This document shows positions 44,542-52,317 of a stretch of DNA of 64,000 nt, one piece after another (position 1 is the first letter of the stretch; each line of letters starts with the position of its first letter). The notes beneath the pieces are model-generated. The model worked only from the letters and a program-made list of their open reading frames with translations, searched no databases and was not told the origin of the DNA. Source of the DNA: Rhodococcus sp. 4CII (lineage in GTDB: Bacteria; Actinomycetota; Actinomycetes; Mycobacteriales; Mycobacteriaceae); NCBI RefSeq assembly GCF_014256275.1, contig NZ_JACCFE010000002.1, forward strand, positions 682,001 through 746,000, given 5' to 3'. A program made the translations under genes and the position numbers.

Positions 44542-45060
44542 ATGGGGAAGAACCAACGCTCACAGATCACGATGACGGATTCGGAGATCGCCGAATTCAT
44601 GGATCGGAGCCGGATCGCCACGCTCGCAACGGTGGCAGCGGACGGCAGATCCCACCTCGTCGCCATGTGGTACGCCGTGATCGACGGCGAGATCTGGTTC
44701 GAGACCAAGTCCAAATCGCAGAAGGCCGTCAACCTGCGGCGCGACGACCGGGTCACCGTCCTCATCGAGGACGGCGACACCTACGACACGTTGCGCGGGA
44801 TTTCGGTGGAGGGCCGGGCGGAGATCGTGGAGGACCCCGACGCCATGTTCGCCGTCGGGGTCAGCGTCTGGGAGCGCTACACCGGGCCGTACACCGACGA
44901 CCTCCGCCCCGCCATCGATCAACTCCTGCACAAGCGGGTGGTCGTGCGGATCGTTCCCGAGCGCATCAGGAGCTGGGACCACGCGAAGCTCGGCCTCCCC
45001 GCCATGCCGGTGGGCGGGACCACTGCCGCGTACCTGGCCGCGGCCGACCGCCGTGCCTGA
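44542..45060 (+). CDS. PPOX-class F420-dependent oxidoreductase-like protein
   Basis: This is a 172-residue split-barrel protein that probably binds F420 or FMN. DSEIAEFMDRSRIATLATVA, HLVAMWYAVIDGEIWFETKS and GISVEGRAEIVEDPD are the family pattern. The exact substrate is unknown. ATG 44542 has GGGAGA about 8 nt upstream; longer frames run into ndgR. It corresponds in position to a mycobacterial gene next to the leuCD regulator. Confidence 0.82.
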   Translation: MGKNQRSQITMTDSEIAEFMDRSRIATLATVAADGRSHLVAMWYAVIDGEIWFETKSKSQKAVNLRRDDRVTVLIEDGDTYDTLRGISVEGRAEIVEDPDAMFAVGVSVWERYTGPYTDDLRPAIDQLLHKRVVVRIVPERIRSWDHAKLGLPAMPVGGTTAAYLAAADRRA

Positions 45061-45147
45061 ACCTGCCCGACCGGCGAAAAAACGGGAGCATTCCCGGAGC
45101 CCTCGGCGTAGCTTCACTGAGTGAACCGACTACCGAGGGAGTTCACC

Positions 45148-45315
45148 GTGACCGACGCCAGCAATGAGGACACGAAAAAGAAATTCCGCGAAGCACTCGA
45201 GCGGAAAAATCATCAGGCCGGGATGTCCGCCGATCACAAGGACGGGCATTCGAAGGTGCACGAAGTGCACGGGCCTGCCGACCACAAACGCGAATTCCGC
45301 CGCAAGAGCGGATAA
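45148..45315 (+). CDS. DUF5302 small protein
   Basis: This is a 55-residue, very charged small protein (VTDASNEDTKKKFREALERK to GPADHKREFRRKSG) of the actinobacterial DUF5302 family; function unknown. It should be soluble and largely disordered. GTG 45148 has GAGGGAG 6 nt upstream, which favours it over an upstream GTG at 45121. It ends in a perfect hairpin terminator, so it is probably its own transcription unit. Confidence 0.75.
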   Translation: MTDASNEDTKKKFREALERKNHQAGMSADHKDGHSKVHEVHGPADHKREFRRKSG

Positions 45316-45337
45316 ACGACGAATCGTGCGGATAAAA

Positions 45338-45371
45338 AGAAACACCCTCCAACGAATTGGAGGGTGTTTCT
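45338..45371. terminator. bidirectional terminator after DUF5302 gene / tRNA-Glu
   Basis: A perfect 15-bp stem AGAAACACCCTCCAA / TTGGAGGGTGTTTCT with a CGAA tetraloop. A run of A precedes and T-rich bases follow, so on either strand an RNA would end hairpin plus U tract. It ends the DUF5302 gene on the plus strand and the tRNA-Gln/tRNA-Glu transcript on the minus strand. Confidence 0.9.
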
Positions 45372-45376
45372 CTTTG

Positions 45377-45449
45377 TAGCCCCGACGGGATTCGAACCCG
45401 CGCTACCGCCTTGAGAGGGCGGCGTCCTAGGCCGCTAGACGACGGGGCC
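45377..45449 (-). tRNA. tRNA-Glu (CTC)
   Basis: On the minus strand a full 73-nt cloverleaf starts GGCCCCGTCGTCTAGCGG and ends with the T-arm GGTTCGAATCC and CGGGGCTA. The anticodon stem CCGCC/GGCGG encloses loop CTCTCAA, anticodon CUC for GAG. The CCA end is not encoded. It lies just before the terminator hairpin and after tRNA-Gln. Confidence 0.95.
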
Positions 45450-45525
45450 AGGAACTTTGTGTTGCTGTGGAAGCTCAGCAAGCATAGCTTCCCGAAGTTC
45501 GGAGTCAAAATCGGCCGAACTTCCG

Positions 45526-45597
45526 CTGGGGTACCAGGACTCGAACCTAGAATGGCGGTACCAGAAACCGCTGTGTTGCCAATTACACCATACCCCA
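45526..45597 (-). tRNA. tRNA-Gln (CTG)
   Basis: A 72-nt cloverleaf on the minus strand starts TGGGGTATGGTGTAATTGG, the U1-A72 acceptor and D-arm typical of bacterial tRNA-Gln, and ends with TACCCCA plus G73. The anticodon loop TTCTGGT in stem GCGGT/ACCGC gives CUG for CAG. It is probably co-transcribed with tRNA-Glu (76 bp downstream). With no GlnRS gene visible, it is likely charged by GltX and amidated by GatCAB. Confidence 0.94.
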
Positions 45598-45738
45598 ATG
45601 GCCGTTCTCGAACCGCTGAGCTTCTGGGCTCTGCGGCCCGCCTCGGGCCGAAGAAGAGATTACCAGCCTACTGCCGGGATTTACCAAATCGTATGGTCAA
45701 GGGCTGTTTCTGCGCTCTACTCGGCCCGAGGGCGACGC

Positions 45739-47214
45739 CTAACCGGCGATGCCGGCCCGCGCCGAGCGCAGACGCGACAGCGAGATATCGCGCCCGAGGA
45801 GTTCCATCGACTCGTAGAGCGGCGGGCTGATGTGCGAGCCCGTGAGGGCCACCCGGACCGGAGCGAATGCCTTACGCGGCTTGAGGCCCAGTTCGTCCAC
45901 GAGAGCGGTCTTGAGGGCCTCCTCCAGTGACGCCGCGTCCCACCCGTCCACCGCGTCCACCGCCGCGAGGGCCGCGTCGAGGACCGGCGCCGCATCGGCT
46001 CCGAGGTTCTTGGCCGCAGCGGCCGGGTCGATCACGAAGTCGGCCTCGTCGACGAACAGGAACTTCAGCAGATCCCACGCGTCGGACAGGACCACGATGC
46101 GCGTCTGGACCAGTTCTGCAGCGGTTGCGAAGACGGACTCGTCGACGGCCTCCCCGAGATGGCCGTGAAGCGTCAGGAACGCGCGCAGGCGCGCGGCGAA
46201 ATCATCGGGCTCGAGCAGCCGGATGTGCTCGGCGTTGATCGCGTCGGCCTTTTTCTGGTCGAACCGCGCCGGATTGGAATTGACCTTGGAGATATAGAAG
46301 GCCGCCACCATCTCGTCCAGCGAGAACACGTCGTGGTCGTCGGAAATGCCCCAGCCGAGCAGTGCCAGGTAATTCAACAATCCTTCGGGGACGAAACCGC
46401 GGTCGCGATGGATGAAGAGGTTCGACTCGGGGTCGCGCTTCGACAGCTTCTTGTTGCCCTGCCCCATGACGAACGGCAGATGCCCGAACCGGGGCGTGAA
46501 ATCGGCCACGCCGATCCGCTGCATCGCCTCGTAGAGGGCGAGCTGACGGGGCGTCGACGACAGCAGGTCCTCACCGCGCAGGACATGTGTGATCTTCATC
46601 AACGCGTCGTCGACGGGGTTGACCAACGTGTAGAGCGGAATGCCGTTTCCGCGGGTCAGCGCGAAGTCGGGCACGGTTCCCGCCTTGAACGTCGTCTCGC
46701 CGCGCACGAGGTCGACCCACGTCAGGTCGTGATCGGGCATGCGGAGCCGCACGACGGGTTTGCGTCCCTCGTCGAGGAATGCCTGCCGCTGTTCCGGCGT
46801 CAGATCGCGATCGAAGTTGTCGTAGCCCAGCTTGGGATCGCGGCCGGCCGCCTTGTGCCGCTCCTCGACCTCCTCGGGCGTGGAGAACGACTCGTAGGCC
46901 TCGCCGGCCGCGAGCAGCTTGGCGACGACGTCCAGGTGCAGATCACGTCGCTGCGACTGACGGTAGGGCTCGTACGGACCCCCGACCTCCGGTCCCTCGT
47001 CCCAGTTCAGCCCGAGCCAACGCAGCGCGTCCAGGATCGCCTGGTACGACTCCTCGCTGTCACGGGCGGCATCGGTGTCTTCGATGCGGAACACGAACGA
47101 CCCGCCGTTGTGTCGGGCGAACGCCCAGTTGAACAGGGCGGTTCGGACGAGCCCCACGTGCGGGGTTCCGGTGGGAGACGGGCAGAAACGGACGCGAACT
47201 TCGCTTGTGGTCAT
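45739..47214 (-). CDS. gltX: glutamyl-tRNA synthetase
   Basis: GltX charges tRNA-Glu and, in actinobacteria lacking GlnRS, probably also tRNA-Gln for later amidation. The 491-residue class I enzyme has VRVRFCPSPTGTPHVGLVRT (HIGH-like HVGL), FRIEDTDAARDSEES, HVLRGEDLLSSTPRQLALYE and GNKKLSKRDPESNL (KMSKS-like KLSKR). The start is the ATG 47212-47214. FAH-family gene lies 73 bp upstream on the same strand; the two tRNAs follow downstream. Confidence 0.96.
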   Translation of the reverse strand: MTTSEVRVRFCPSPTGTPHVGLVRTALFNWAFARHNGGSFVFRIEDTDAARDSEESYQAILDALRWLGLNWDEGPEVGGPYEPYRQSQRRDLHLDVVAKLLAAGEAYESFSTPEEVEERHKAAGRDPKLGYDNFDRDLTPEQRQAFLDEGRKPVVRLRMPDHDLTWVDLVRGETTFKAGTVPDFALTRGNGIPLYTLVNPVDDALMKITHVLRGEDLLSSTPRQLALYEAMQRIGVADFTPRFGHLPFVMGQGNKKLSKRDPESNLFIHRDRGFVPEGLLNYLALLGWGISDDHDVFSLDEMVAAFYISKVNSNPARFDQKKADAINAEHIRLLEPDDFAARLRAFLTLHGHLGEAVDESVFATAAELVQTRIVVLSDAWDLLKFLFVDEADFVIDPAAAAKNLGADAAPVLDAALAAVDAVDGWDAASLEEALKTALVDELGLKPRKAFAPVRVALTGSHISPPLYESMELLGRDISLSRLRSARAGIAG

Positions 47215-47287
47215 GGCTCACTTGGGTCGACGCTGGGAAGACGGACTCCTACAGGCTAGTCCGCTCCCGATCCCGACACGAGAGCCG

Positions 47288-48061
47288 TCAGCGCTTGGCG
47301 GTCACCGGGTTCGTGAGGGTGCCGATGCCACCGATGGTGACGCTCACGCTCTGGCCGTCGACGATCGGACCGACGCCTTCGGGGGTGCCCGTGAGGATCA
47401 CGTCGCCCGGAAGCAGCGTCATGACGGCGGACACCCACTCGATGATCTTCGGAATGTCGTGCAGCAGAAGCGAAGTGTTGCTGCGCTGCTTCACTTCGCC
47501 GTCCACCTCGGTGGTGATGTCGACGTCGGACGCGTCGAGCTGGGTCTCGATCCACGGCCCGAGCGGGCAGAACGTGTCGTGCCCCTTGGCCCTCGTCCAC
47601 TGCCCGTCGTGGCGCTGGTGGTCGCGGGCCGACACGTCGTTCGCTGCCGTGTATCCGAGCACGACGTCGAGCGCCTTGGCTGCGGGCACGTCCTTGCAGG
47701 GACGTCCGATGACGACCGCCAGTTCGCCTTCGTAATGAACTTCATTGGACGACTTCGGCAGGACGATCGCGGCATCGGGGCCCACGATCGAGGTGTTGGG
47801 CTTGAGGAAGATCACAGGATCGGCCGGCGCCTCTCCCCCCATTTCGGCGGCGTGGGCGGCGTAGTTCTTTCCGACGGCCACGACCTTGCTGGCAAGGATC
47901 GGGGCCAGCAGTCGCACATCGGCGAGCGGCCAGCTCCGGCCGGTGAAAGTGGGCGTGCCGAAGGGGTGCTCGGCGATCTCCTTCGCGATTCGGGACTCCC
48001 CGTCTCCCTCGATACTGACGAACGCAACACCATCGGGACTTGCCACTCGACCAAGACGCAT
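47288..48061 (-). CDS. fumarylacetoacetate hydrolase-family protein
   Basis: This is a 257-residue FAH-fold enzyme with KVVAVGKNYAAHAAEMGG, PVIFLKPNTSIVGPDAAIVL, EVHYEGELAVVIGR (the metal-binding ExE motif), YTAANDVSARDHQ and GDVILTGTPEGVGPIVDGQ. Such proteins act as hydrolases, decarboxylases or isomerases on beta-diketo or enol acids; the substrate cannot be named. It probably is co-transcribed with gltX downstream, the same order as in mycobacteria. Confidence 0.9.
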   Translation of the reverse strand: MRLGRVASPDGVAFVSIEGDGESRIAKEIAEHPFGTPTFTGRSWPLADVRLLAPILASKVVAVGKNYAAHAAEMGGEAPADPVIFLKPNTSIVGPDAAIVLPKSSNEVHYEGELAVVIGRPCKDVPAAKALDVVLGYTAANDVSARDHQRHDGQWTRAKGHDTFCPLGPWIETQLDASDVDITTEVDGEVKQRSNTSLLLHDIPKIIEWVSAVMTLLPGDVILTGTPEGVGPIVDGQSVSVTIGGIGTLTNPVTAKR

Positions 48062-48176
48062 GGCGCCGAGTCTATCGGCCCGGGTTCACCGCCGTGGCGG
48101 GACGCCGGGGTGCGCGGGGTATAGACTCCACGTGTTCCCCAATATATGAGAAGCAGATCCTAAATATTGAGATGAC

Positions 48177-49421
48177 ATGACTGCATCGATCGACACGCCG
48201 CCCTCCGTCGGAATCGCCCGCAGATGGTGGATGCTCGCACTCGGGATGTTCGCCCAGGCCGCGCAGGCGGTGTTCGTCAACGGCGTCGCCTTCCTGATTC
48301 CCGAACTGCAGGCGAACCACGGGCTCAGCCTCGCCCGCACCGGACTCGTCGTCGCCGCACCCACGCTCGGCGTGATGCTGACGCTGATCGCGTGGGGCGC
48401 ACTCGCGGACCGCTACGGCGAACGCACGGTCCTGGCAGCCGGGATGGCGACAACGGCAGCCGCAGGACTGGGCGCGGCACTGTCCGGATCGCTCACGGCC
48501 ACCACACTCCTCCTCCTGCTCGGCGGCATGGCGGCGGCCTCGGCGAATGCGGCCAGCGGGCGCGTCGTCGTCGGCTGGTTCCCGCCCGAACGCCGCGGAC
48601 TCGCAATGGGTATCCGGCAGATGTCGCTGCCCCTCGGCATCGCCTGCGCGGCGCTGACACTTCCCTCCGTCGCGCACGATCACGGCATCGGCTGGGCGCT
48701 CGCCCTGCCCGCGGCCCTGTGTGCGAGTGCCGCGCTGGCCTGCGCACTCTGGGTCGTCGATCCGCCCAGACCGAGCCGCAGCGCCGCGGCGGATCTCGGC
48801 ATGCTCGCCAATCCCTATCGCGACAGCGGCACGCTGTGGCGCATCCACGCCGCCTCGGTCCTGCTCGTCGTGCCGCAGTACACGGTATGGACCTATGCGC
48901 TGGTGTGGCTGATCTCCGAAAGGCATTGGGAAGCAACGGCAGCGGGGCTCATCGTGACCGTCGCCCAGATCCTCGGCGCGCTCGGCAGGATGGGAGTCGG
49001 GTTCTGGTCCGACGTGGTCGGCAGTCGCATGCGCCCGCTCCGATGGGTTGCCGTCGCCGGCGGTCTGTCGATGGCCGCCCTCGCCGTGACGGACTCGGTC
49101 GATTCGCCACTGGCGATCGCGGCGTTGCTGGCAGCGTCCGTCGCGACGGTGGCACCGAACGGCCTCGCCTTCACCGCCGTGGCGGAGATCGCCGGACCGT
49201 TCTGGGGCGGACGAGCACTCGGCGTCCAGAACACCGGGCAGTTCGTCGCGGCCTCCATTGTTCCTCCGGCGTTCGGCGCACTGATCGGGATCGTCGGTTT
49301 CCCGGTGACTTTCGCGATCGCCGCCGCGTTTCCGGCGGCGTCGATACCACTGATCCCCGTGGCCCGGTCCGAAGAGCGGTCCACGGGGATCGAGGACGAC
49401 AGGGTCGAATCGCGGCCCTAG
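48177..49421 (+). CDS. MFS transporter
   Basis: This is a 414-residue major-facilitator protein with 12 hydrophobic segments. Between helices 2 and 3 it has ADRYGERTVLAAGM, the usual MFS loop, and a repeat-like VGFWSDVVGSRMRPLRW after helix 8. Substrate unknown; the mycobacterial counterpart sits at the same place. The start ATG has no clear Shine-Dalgarno. The upstream interval is AT-rich and includes the inverted repeat CAATAT (48140-48145) / ATATTG (48164-48169). Its 3' end overlaps leuB by 4 bp. Confidence 0.87.
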   Translation: MTASIDTPPSVGIARRWWMLALGMFAQAAQAVFVNGVAFLIPELQANHGLSLARTGLVVAAPTLGVMLTLIAWGALADRYGERTVLAAGMATTAAAGLGAALSGSLTATTLLLLLGGMAAASANAASGRVVVGWFPPERRGLAMGIRQMSLPLGIACAALTLPSVAHDHGIGWALALPAALCASAALACALWVVDPPRPSRSAAADLGMLANPYRDSGTLWRIHAASVLLVVPQYTVWTYALVWLISERHWEATAAGLIVTVAQILGALGRMGVGFWSDVVGSRMRPLRWVAVAGGLSMAALAVTDSVDSPLAIAALLAASVATVAPNGLAFTAVAEIAGPFWGGRALGVQNTGQFVAASIVPPAFGALIGIVGFPVTFAIAAAFPAASIPLIPVARSEERSTGIEDDRVESRP

Positions 49422-50428
49422 AGGGCTGATGCGATCCGGTCGCCGACCTCCGAGGTCACGACCTTCGAGTCCCCGCGGGACGCCAGATCCGCTTCGACGG
49501 CGGCCTCGATACGCGTTGCATCGCCGTCGCGGCCGAGGTGCCGCAGGAGCAGCGCCGCGGACAGGATGGCCGCCGTGGGATCCGCGATCCCCTGGCCTGC
49601 GATGTCCGGGGCGCTGCCGTGCACCGGCTCGAACATCGACGGGTTCGTGCCCGAGGCGTCGATGTTTCCCGACGCTGCCAGTCCGATGCCACCCGTGACC
49701 GCACCCGCGAGGTCGGTGATGATGTCGCCGAACAGGTTGTCGGTGACGATCACGTCGAAGCGCGACGGGTCGGTGACCATGTAGATGGTGGCCGCGTCGA
49801 TGTGGCAGTAGGCCGTCACCACGTCCGGATATTCGGCCGACACGGTCTCCACCGCACGCGTCCAGATCGCGCCGGCGTTGGAGAGGACGTTCGTCTTGTG
49901 GATCAGGGTGACGTGCTTCCGCCGGGACTGTGCGAGCGCGAACGCGTAGCGCACCACGCGCTCGGCGCCGAACCACGTGTTGATCGACACCTCGGTCGCG
50001 ATCTCGTGCGGGGTGCCGACGCGAATCGCGCCGCCGTTGCCGGTGTACGGCCCCTCGGTGCCCTCGCGCACGACCACGAAGTCGATGTCGGGCTGCGCCG
50101 CGAGCGGCGACTTCGAACCCGGATACAGCTGCGACGGACGCAGATTCACGTGATGGTCCAACGCGAATCGCATGTTCAGCAGCAGCCCCCGCTCGAGCAC
50201 GCCCGGCGTGACCGACGGATCGCCGATGGCGCCCAGCAGGATCGCGTCGTGCTCACGGATCGCCGCGAGATCGGCGTCCGGGAGCAGCTCCCCCGTCGCG
50301 TTGTATCGACGGGCACCGAGGTCGTACTCGGTGGTCTCGAGATCGGGAACGAGTTTGCGCAGCACTTTCAGCGCCTCGGCCGTGACCTCGACACCGATGC
50401 CGTCACCCGGAATGACCGCAAGCTTCAT
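49418..50428 (-). CDS. leuB: 3-isopropylmalate dehydrogenase
   Basis: LeuB oxidatively decarboxylates 3-isopropylmalate in leucine synthesis. The 336-residue protein has KLAVIPGDGIGVEVTAEALK, LLLNMRFALDHHVNLRPSQL, VVVREGTEGPYTGNGG and VIVTDNLFGDIITDLAGAV with GTNPSMFEPVHGSAPDIAGQ, all characteristic. It lies 70 bp after serA, with a hairpin between them, so it may be partly separate from serA transcription. Confidence 0.96.
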   Translation of the reverse strand: MKLAVIPGDGIGVEVTAEALKVLRKLVPDLETTEYDLGARRYNATGELLPDADLAAIREHDAILLGAIGDPSVTPGVLERGLLLNMRFALDHHVNLRPSQLYPGSKSPLAAQPDIDFVVVREGTEGPYTGNGGAIRVGTPHEIATEVSINTWFGAERVVRYAFALAQSRRKHVTLIHKTNVLSNAGAIWTRAVETVSAEYPDVVTAYCHIDAATIYMVTDPSRFDVIVTDNLFGDIITDLAGAVTGGIGLAASGNIDASGTNPSMFEPVHGSAPDIAGQGIADPTAAILSAALLLRHLGRDGDATRIEAAVEADLASRGDSKVVTSEVGDRIASAL

Positions 50429-50450
50429 GAACGCCTCACTTCACATAGAG

Positions 50451-50492
50451 CTGTGCGCGTGCCACGACGACGGGGTCATGACACGCGCACAG
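50451..50492 (-). terminator. hairpin between serA and leuB
   Basis: Perfect 11-bp inverted repeat CTGTGCGCGTG (50451-50461) / CACGCGCACAG (50482-50492) with a 20-nt loop occupies most of the 70 bp between serA and leuB. No U tract follows on the minus strand. It may attenuate read-through from serA into leuB or stabilise the serA mRNA end. Confidence 0.55.
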
Positions 50493-50498
50493 TGGGGA

Positions 50499-52094
50499 TT
50501 AGGCCAGGTTGACGAGCTCGATCTTGGTGGCGCCGACGGCGGTGGAGATCGCGTCCCGCACCTCGCTCGGCACCTCGCGGTCGACGCGGAGGAGGATGGT
50601 CGCACCCTCGCCCTCGGCGTCCTGGCTGAGCTGGGCAGCCTGGATGTCGATGCCCGCGTTACCGAGCTGCGTGCCGATCTTGCCCAGCGCACCGGGCTGA
50701 TCGGTGTAGTTGACCACCAGGTTGAGACCCTCGGCGCGCAGCTCGAAGTTGCGGCCGTTGATGTTGACGATCTTCTCGACCTGCTGCGGGCCGGTCAGGG
50801 TGCCCGACACGTTGATGACACTGCCGTCGCCGAACACGGCGCGCAGGTCGACCACGCTGCGGTGGTTGGGGCTTTCGGCCGCCTTGGTGACCTCGGCCGT
50901 GACGCCACGCTCCTCCGCGAGCGCGGGAGCGTTGACGAACGTGACCGCGTCCTCGATGACGGCGGAGAACACACCGCGCAGAGCCGAGAGCGCGAGCACC
51001 TCGACGTCCTCGGACGCGAGCTCGCCGCGCACGTCGACCGACAGGTTGACGGGCAGTTCACCCGACAGCGCGCCGATCAGCACGCCCTGCTTGCGGACGA
51101 TCTCGAGCCACGGGGCAACTTCCTCGCCCACCGCGCCACCGGACACGTTGACGGCGTCGGGAACGAAATCGCCTGCGAGAGCGAGCAGTACGGACTTCGC
51201 AACGTCGGTTCCGGCGCGGTCCTGCGCTTCGCTCGTGGACGCACCGAGGTGCGGCGTCACGACGACCTCGGGCAGGTCGAACAGCGGGCTGTCGGTGCAG
51301 GGCTCGGACTCGAACACGTCGAGGCCCGCGGCACGGACGTGACCGGACTTGATGGCCTCGGCCAGCGCGGCCTCGTCGATCAGACCGCCGCGGGCGGCGT
51401 TGACGATGACGACGCCCTTCTTGGTCTTCGCCAGGTTCTCCGTGCCCAGCAGACCCTTCGTCTCGGGAGTCTTGGGGAGGTGCACGGAGATGAGGTCTGC
51501 GCGCTCCAGCAGTTCGTCGAGGGTGACGAGCTCGATGCCGAGCTGCGCGGCGCGGGCGGCCGACACGTAGGGGTCGTACGCGATGACGTGGGTCTCGAAT
51601 GCGGCGAGACGTTGCGCGAACAGCTGGCCGATGCGGCCGAGCCCGACGACACCGACGGTCTTGCCGAAGATCTCCACACCGTTGAACTTGCTGCGCTTCC
51701 ACTCGCGGTCGCGCAGGGTGGCGTCGGCCGCGGGGATCTGGCGAGCGGTGGCGAGCATCAGCGCGACCGCGTGCTCGGCGGCCGTGTGGATGTTGGACGT
51801 CGGCGCGTTGACGACCATGACACCGCGCTCGGTGGCGGCGGGCACGTCGACGTTGTCGAGGCCGACGCCGGCGCGGGCGACGATCTTGAGCTTGGTGCCG
51901 GCCGCCAGGACCTCGGCATCGACGGTGGTGGCGGAACGGACGAGGATCGCGTCGGCCTCGGGCACCGCTGCGAGCAGGGCCGGGCGATCAGGTCCGTCGA
52001 CCCAACGCACCTCCACACCGTCGCCCAATGCCTCGACGGTGGACGGCGCGAGCTTGTCGGCGATCAGAACTACAGGACGGCCTGGCTGGCTCAC
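50499..52094 (-). CDS. serA: D-3-phosphoglycerate dehydrogenase
   Basis: SerA commits 3-phosphoglycerate to serine. The 531-residue long form has the catalytic/NAD domain (RAGVGLDNVDVPAATERGV, KTVGVVGLGRIGQLFAQRL, VVIVNAARGGLIDEAALAEA, VVVTPHLGASTSEAQDRAG), an intervening domain and a C-terminal ACT domain (GALGKIGTQLGNAGIDIQ) for serine inhibition. GTG 52092-52094 has AGGGAG 7 nt upstream, which settles the start. The interval before it holds the candidate IclR-type word at 52182-52192. Confidence 0.96.
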   Translation of the reverse strand: MSQPGRPVVLIADKLAPSTVEALGDGVEVRWVDGPDRPALLAAVPEADAILVRSATTVDAEVLAAGTKLKIVARAGVGLDNVDVPAATERGVMVVNAPTSNIHTAAEHAVALMLATARQIPAADATLRDREWKRSKFNGVEIFGKTVGVVGLGRIGQLFAQRLAAFETHVIAYDPYVSAARAAQLGIELVTLDELLERADLISVHLPKTPETKGLLGTENLAKTKKGVVIVNAARGGLIDEAALAEAIKSGHVRAAGLDVFESEPCTDSPLFDLPEVVVTPHLGASTSEAQDRAGTDVAKSVLLALAGDFVPDAVNVSGGAVGEEVAPWLEIVRKQGVLIGALSGELPVNLSVDVRGELASEDVEVLALSALRGVFSAVIEDAVTFVNAPALAEERGVTAEVTKAAESPNHRSVVDLRAVFGDGSVINVSGTLTGPQQVEKIVNINGRNFELRAEGLNLVVNYTDQPGALGKIGTQLGNAGIDIQAAQLSQDAEGEGATILLRVDREVPSEVRDAISTAVGATKIELVNLA

Positions 52095-52181
52095 GTGCAA
52101 ACTCCCTGAATCGGTGGGTGTGGGGTGTTTTGACCACACACAGCTTAGTCCGCCCTCACAGGGAAAATGCATCCTGGTCTG

Positions 52182-52192
52182 CGATACCACAT
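52182..52192 (-). promoter_or_regulatory. candidate operator upstream of serA
   Basis: Minus-strand ATGTGGTATCG lies about 90 bp before the serA start and is identical to 43770-43780 at the leuC/ndgR promoters. It is part of the small palindrome CCAC-TAT-GTGG (52188-52198). A TAAGCT about 50 nt closer to serA is a possible -10. NdgR binding is inferred from the shared word. Confidence 0.35.
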
Positions 52193-52230
52193 AGTGGACG
52201 CCTGCGACAACGGAATCGGACACCGAACGA

Positions 52231-52289
52231 CACCGGCCCAATGTCACATCGGGGGCCTCGAACGAGACCGATGCGGCATCGGGCCGGTG
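52231..52289 (-). terminator. ilvC terminator
   Basis: 22-nt arms (52231-52252 and 52268-52289) match at 19 positions around a 15-nt loop. On the minus-strand RNA two of the three mismatches become U-G wobbles, so the hairpin is better in the direction of ilvC transcription. It begins 29 bp after the ilvC stop. Confidence 0.75.
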
Positions 52290-52317
52290 GTGCGGTGGAA
52301 CTGTAAAGCAGTGAAAC

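Noticed and set aside
45634..45650. CGGCCC-GCCTC-GGGCCG hairpin between gltX and tRNA-Gln as a terminator
   Set aside because: The stem is 6 bp without U tract and lies in very GC-rich DNA, where such repeats are frequent by chance.
48140..48169. CAATAT/ATATTG repeat upstream of the MFS gene as an operator
   Set aside because: Arms are only 6 bp and AT-rich; no regulator gene is nearby, so I left it as a note in the gene entry.
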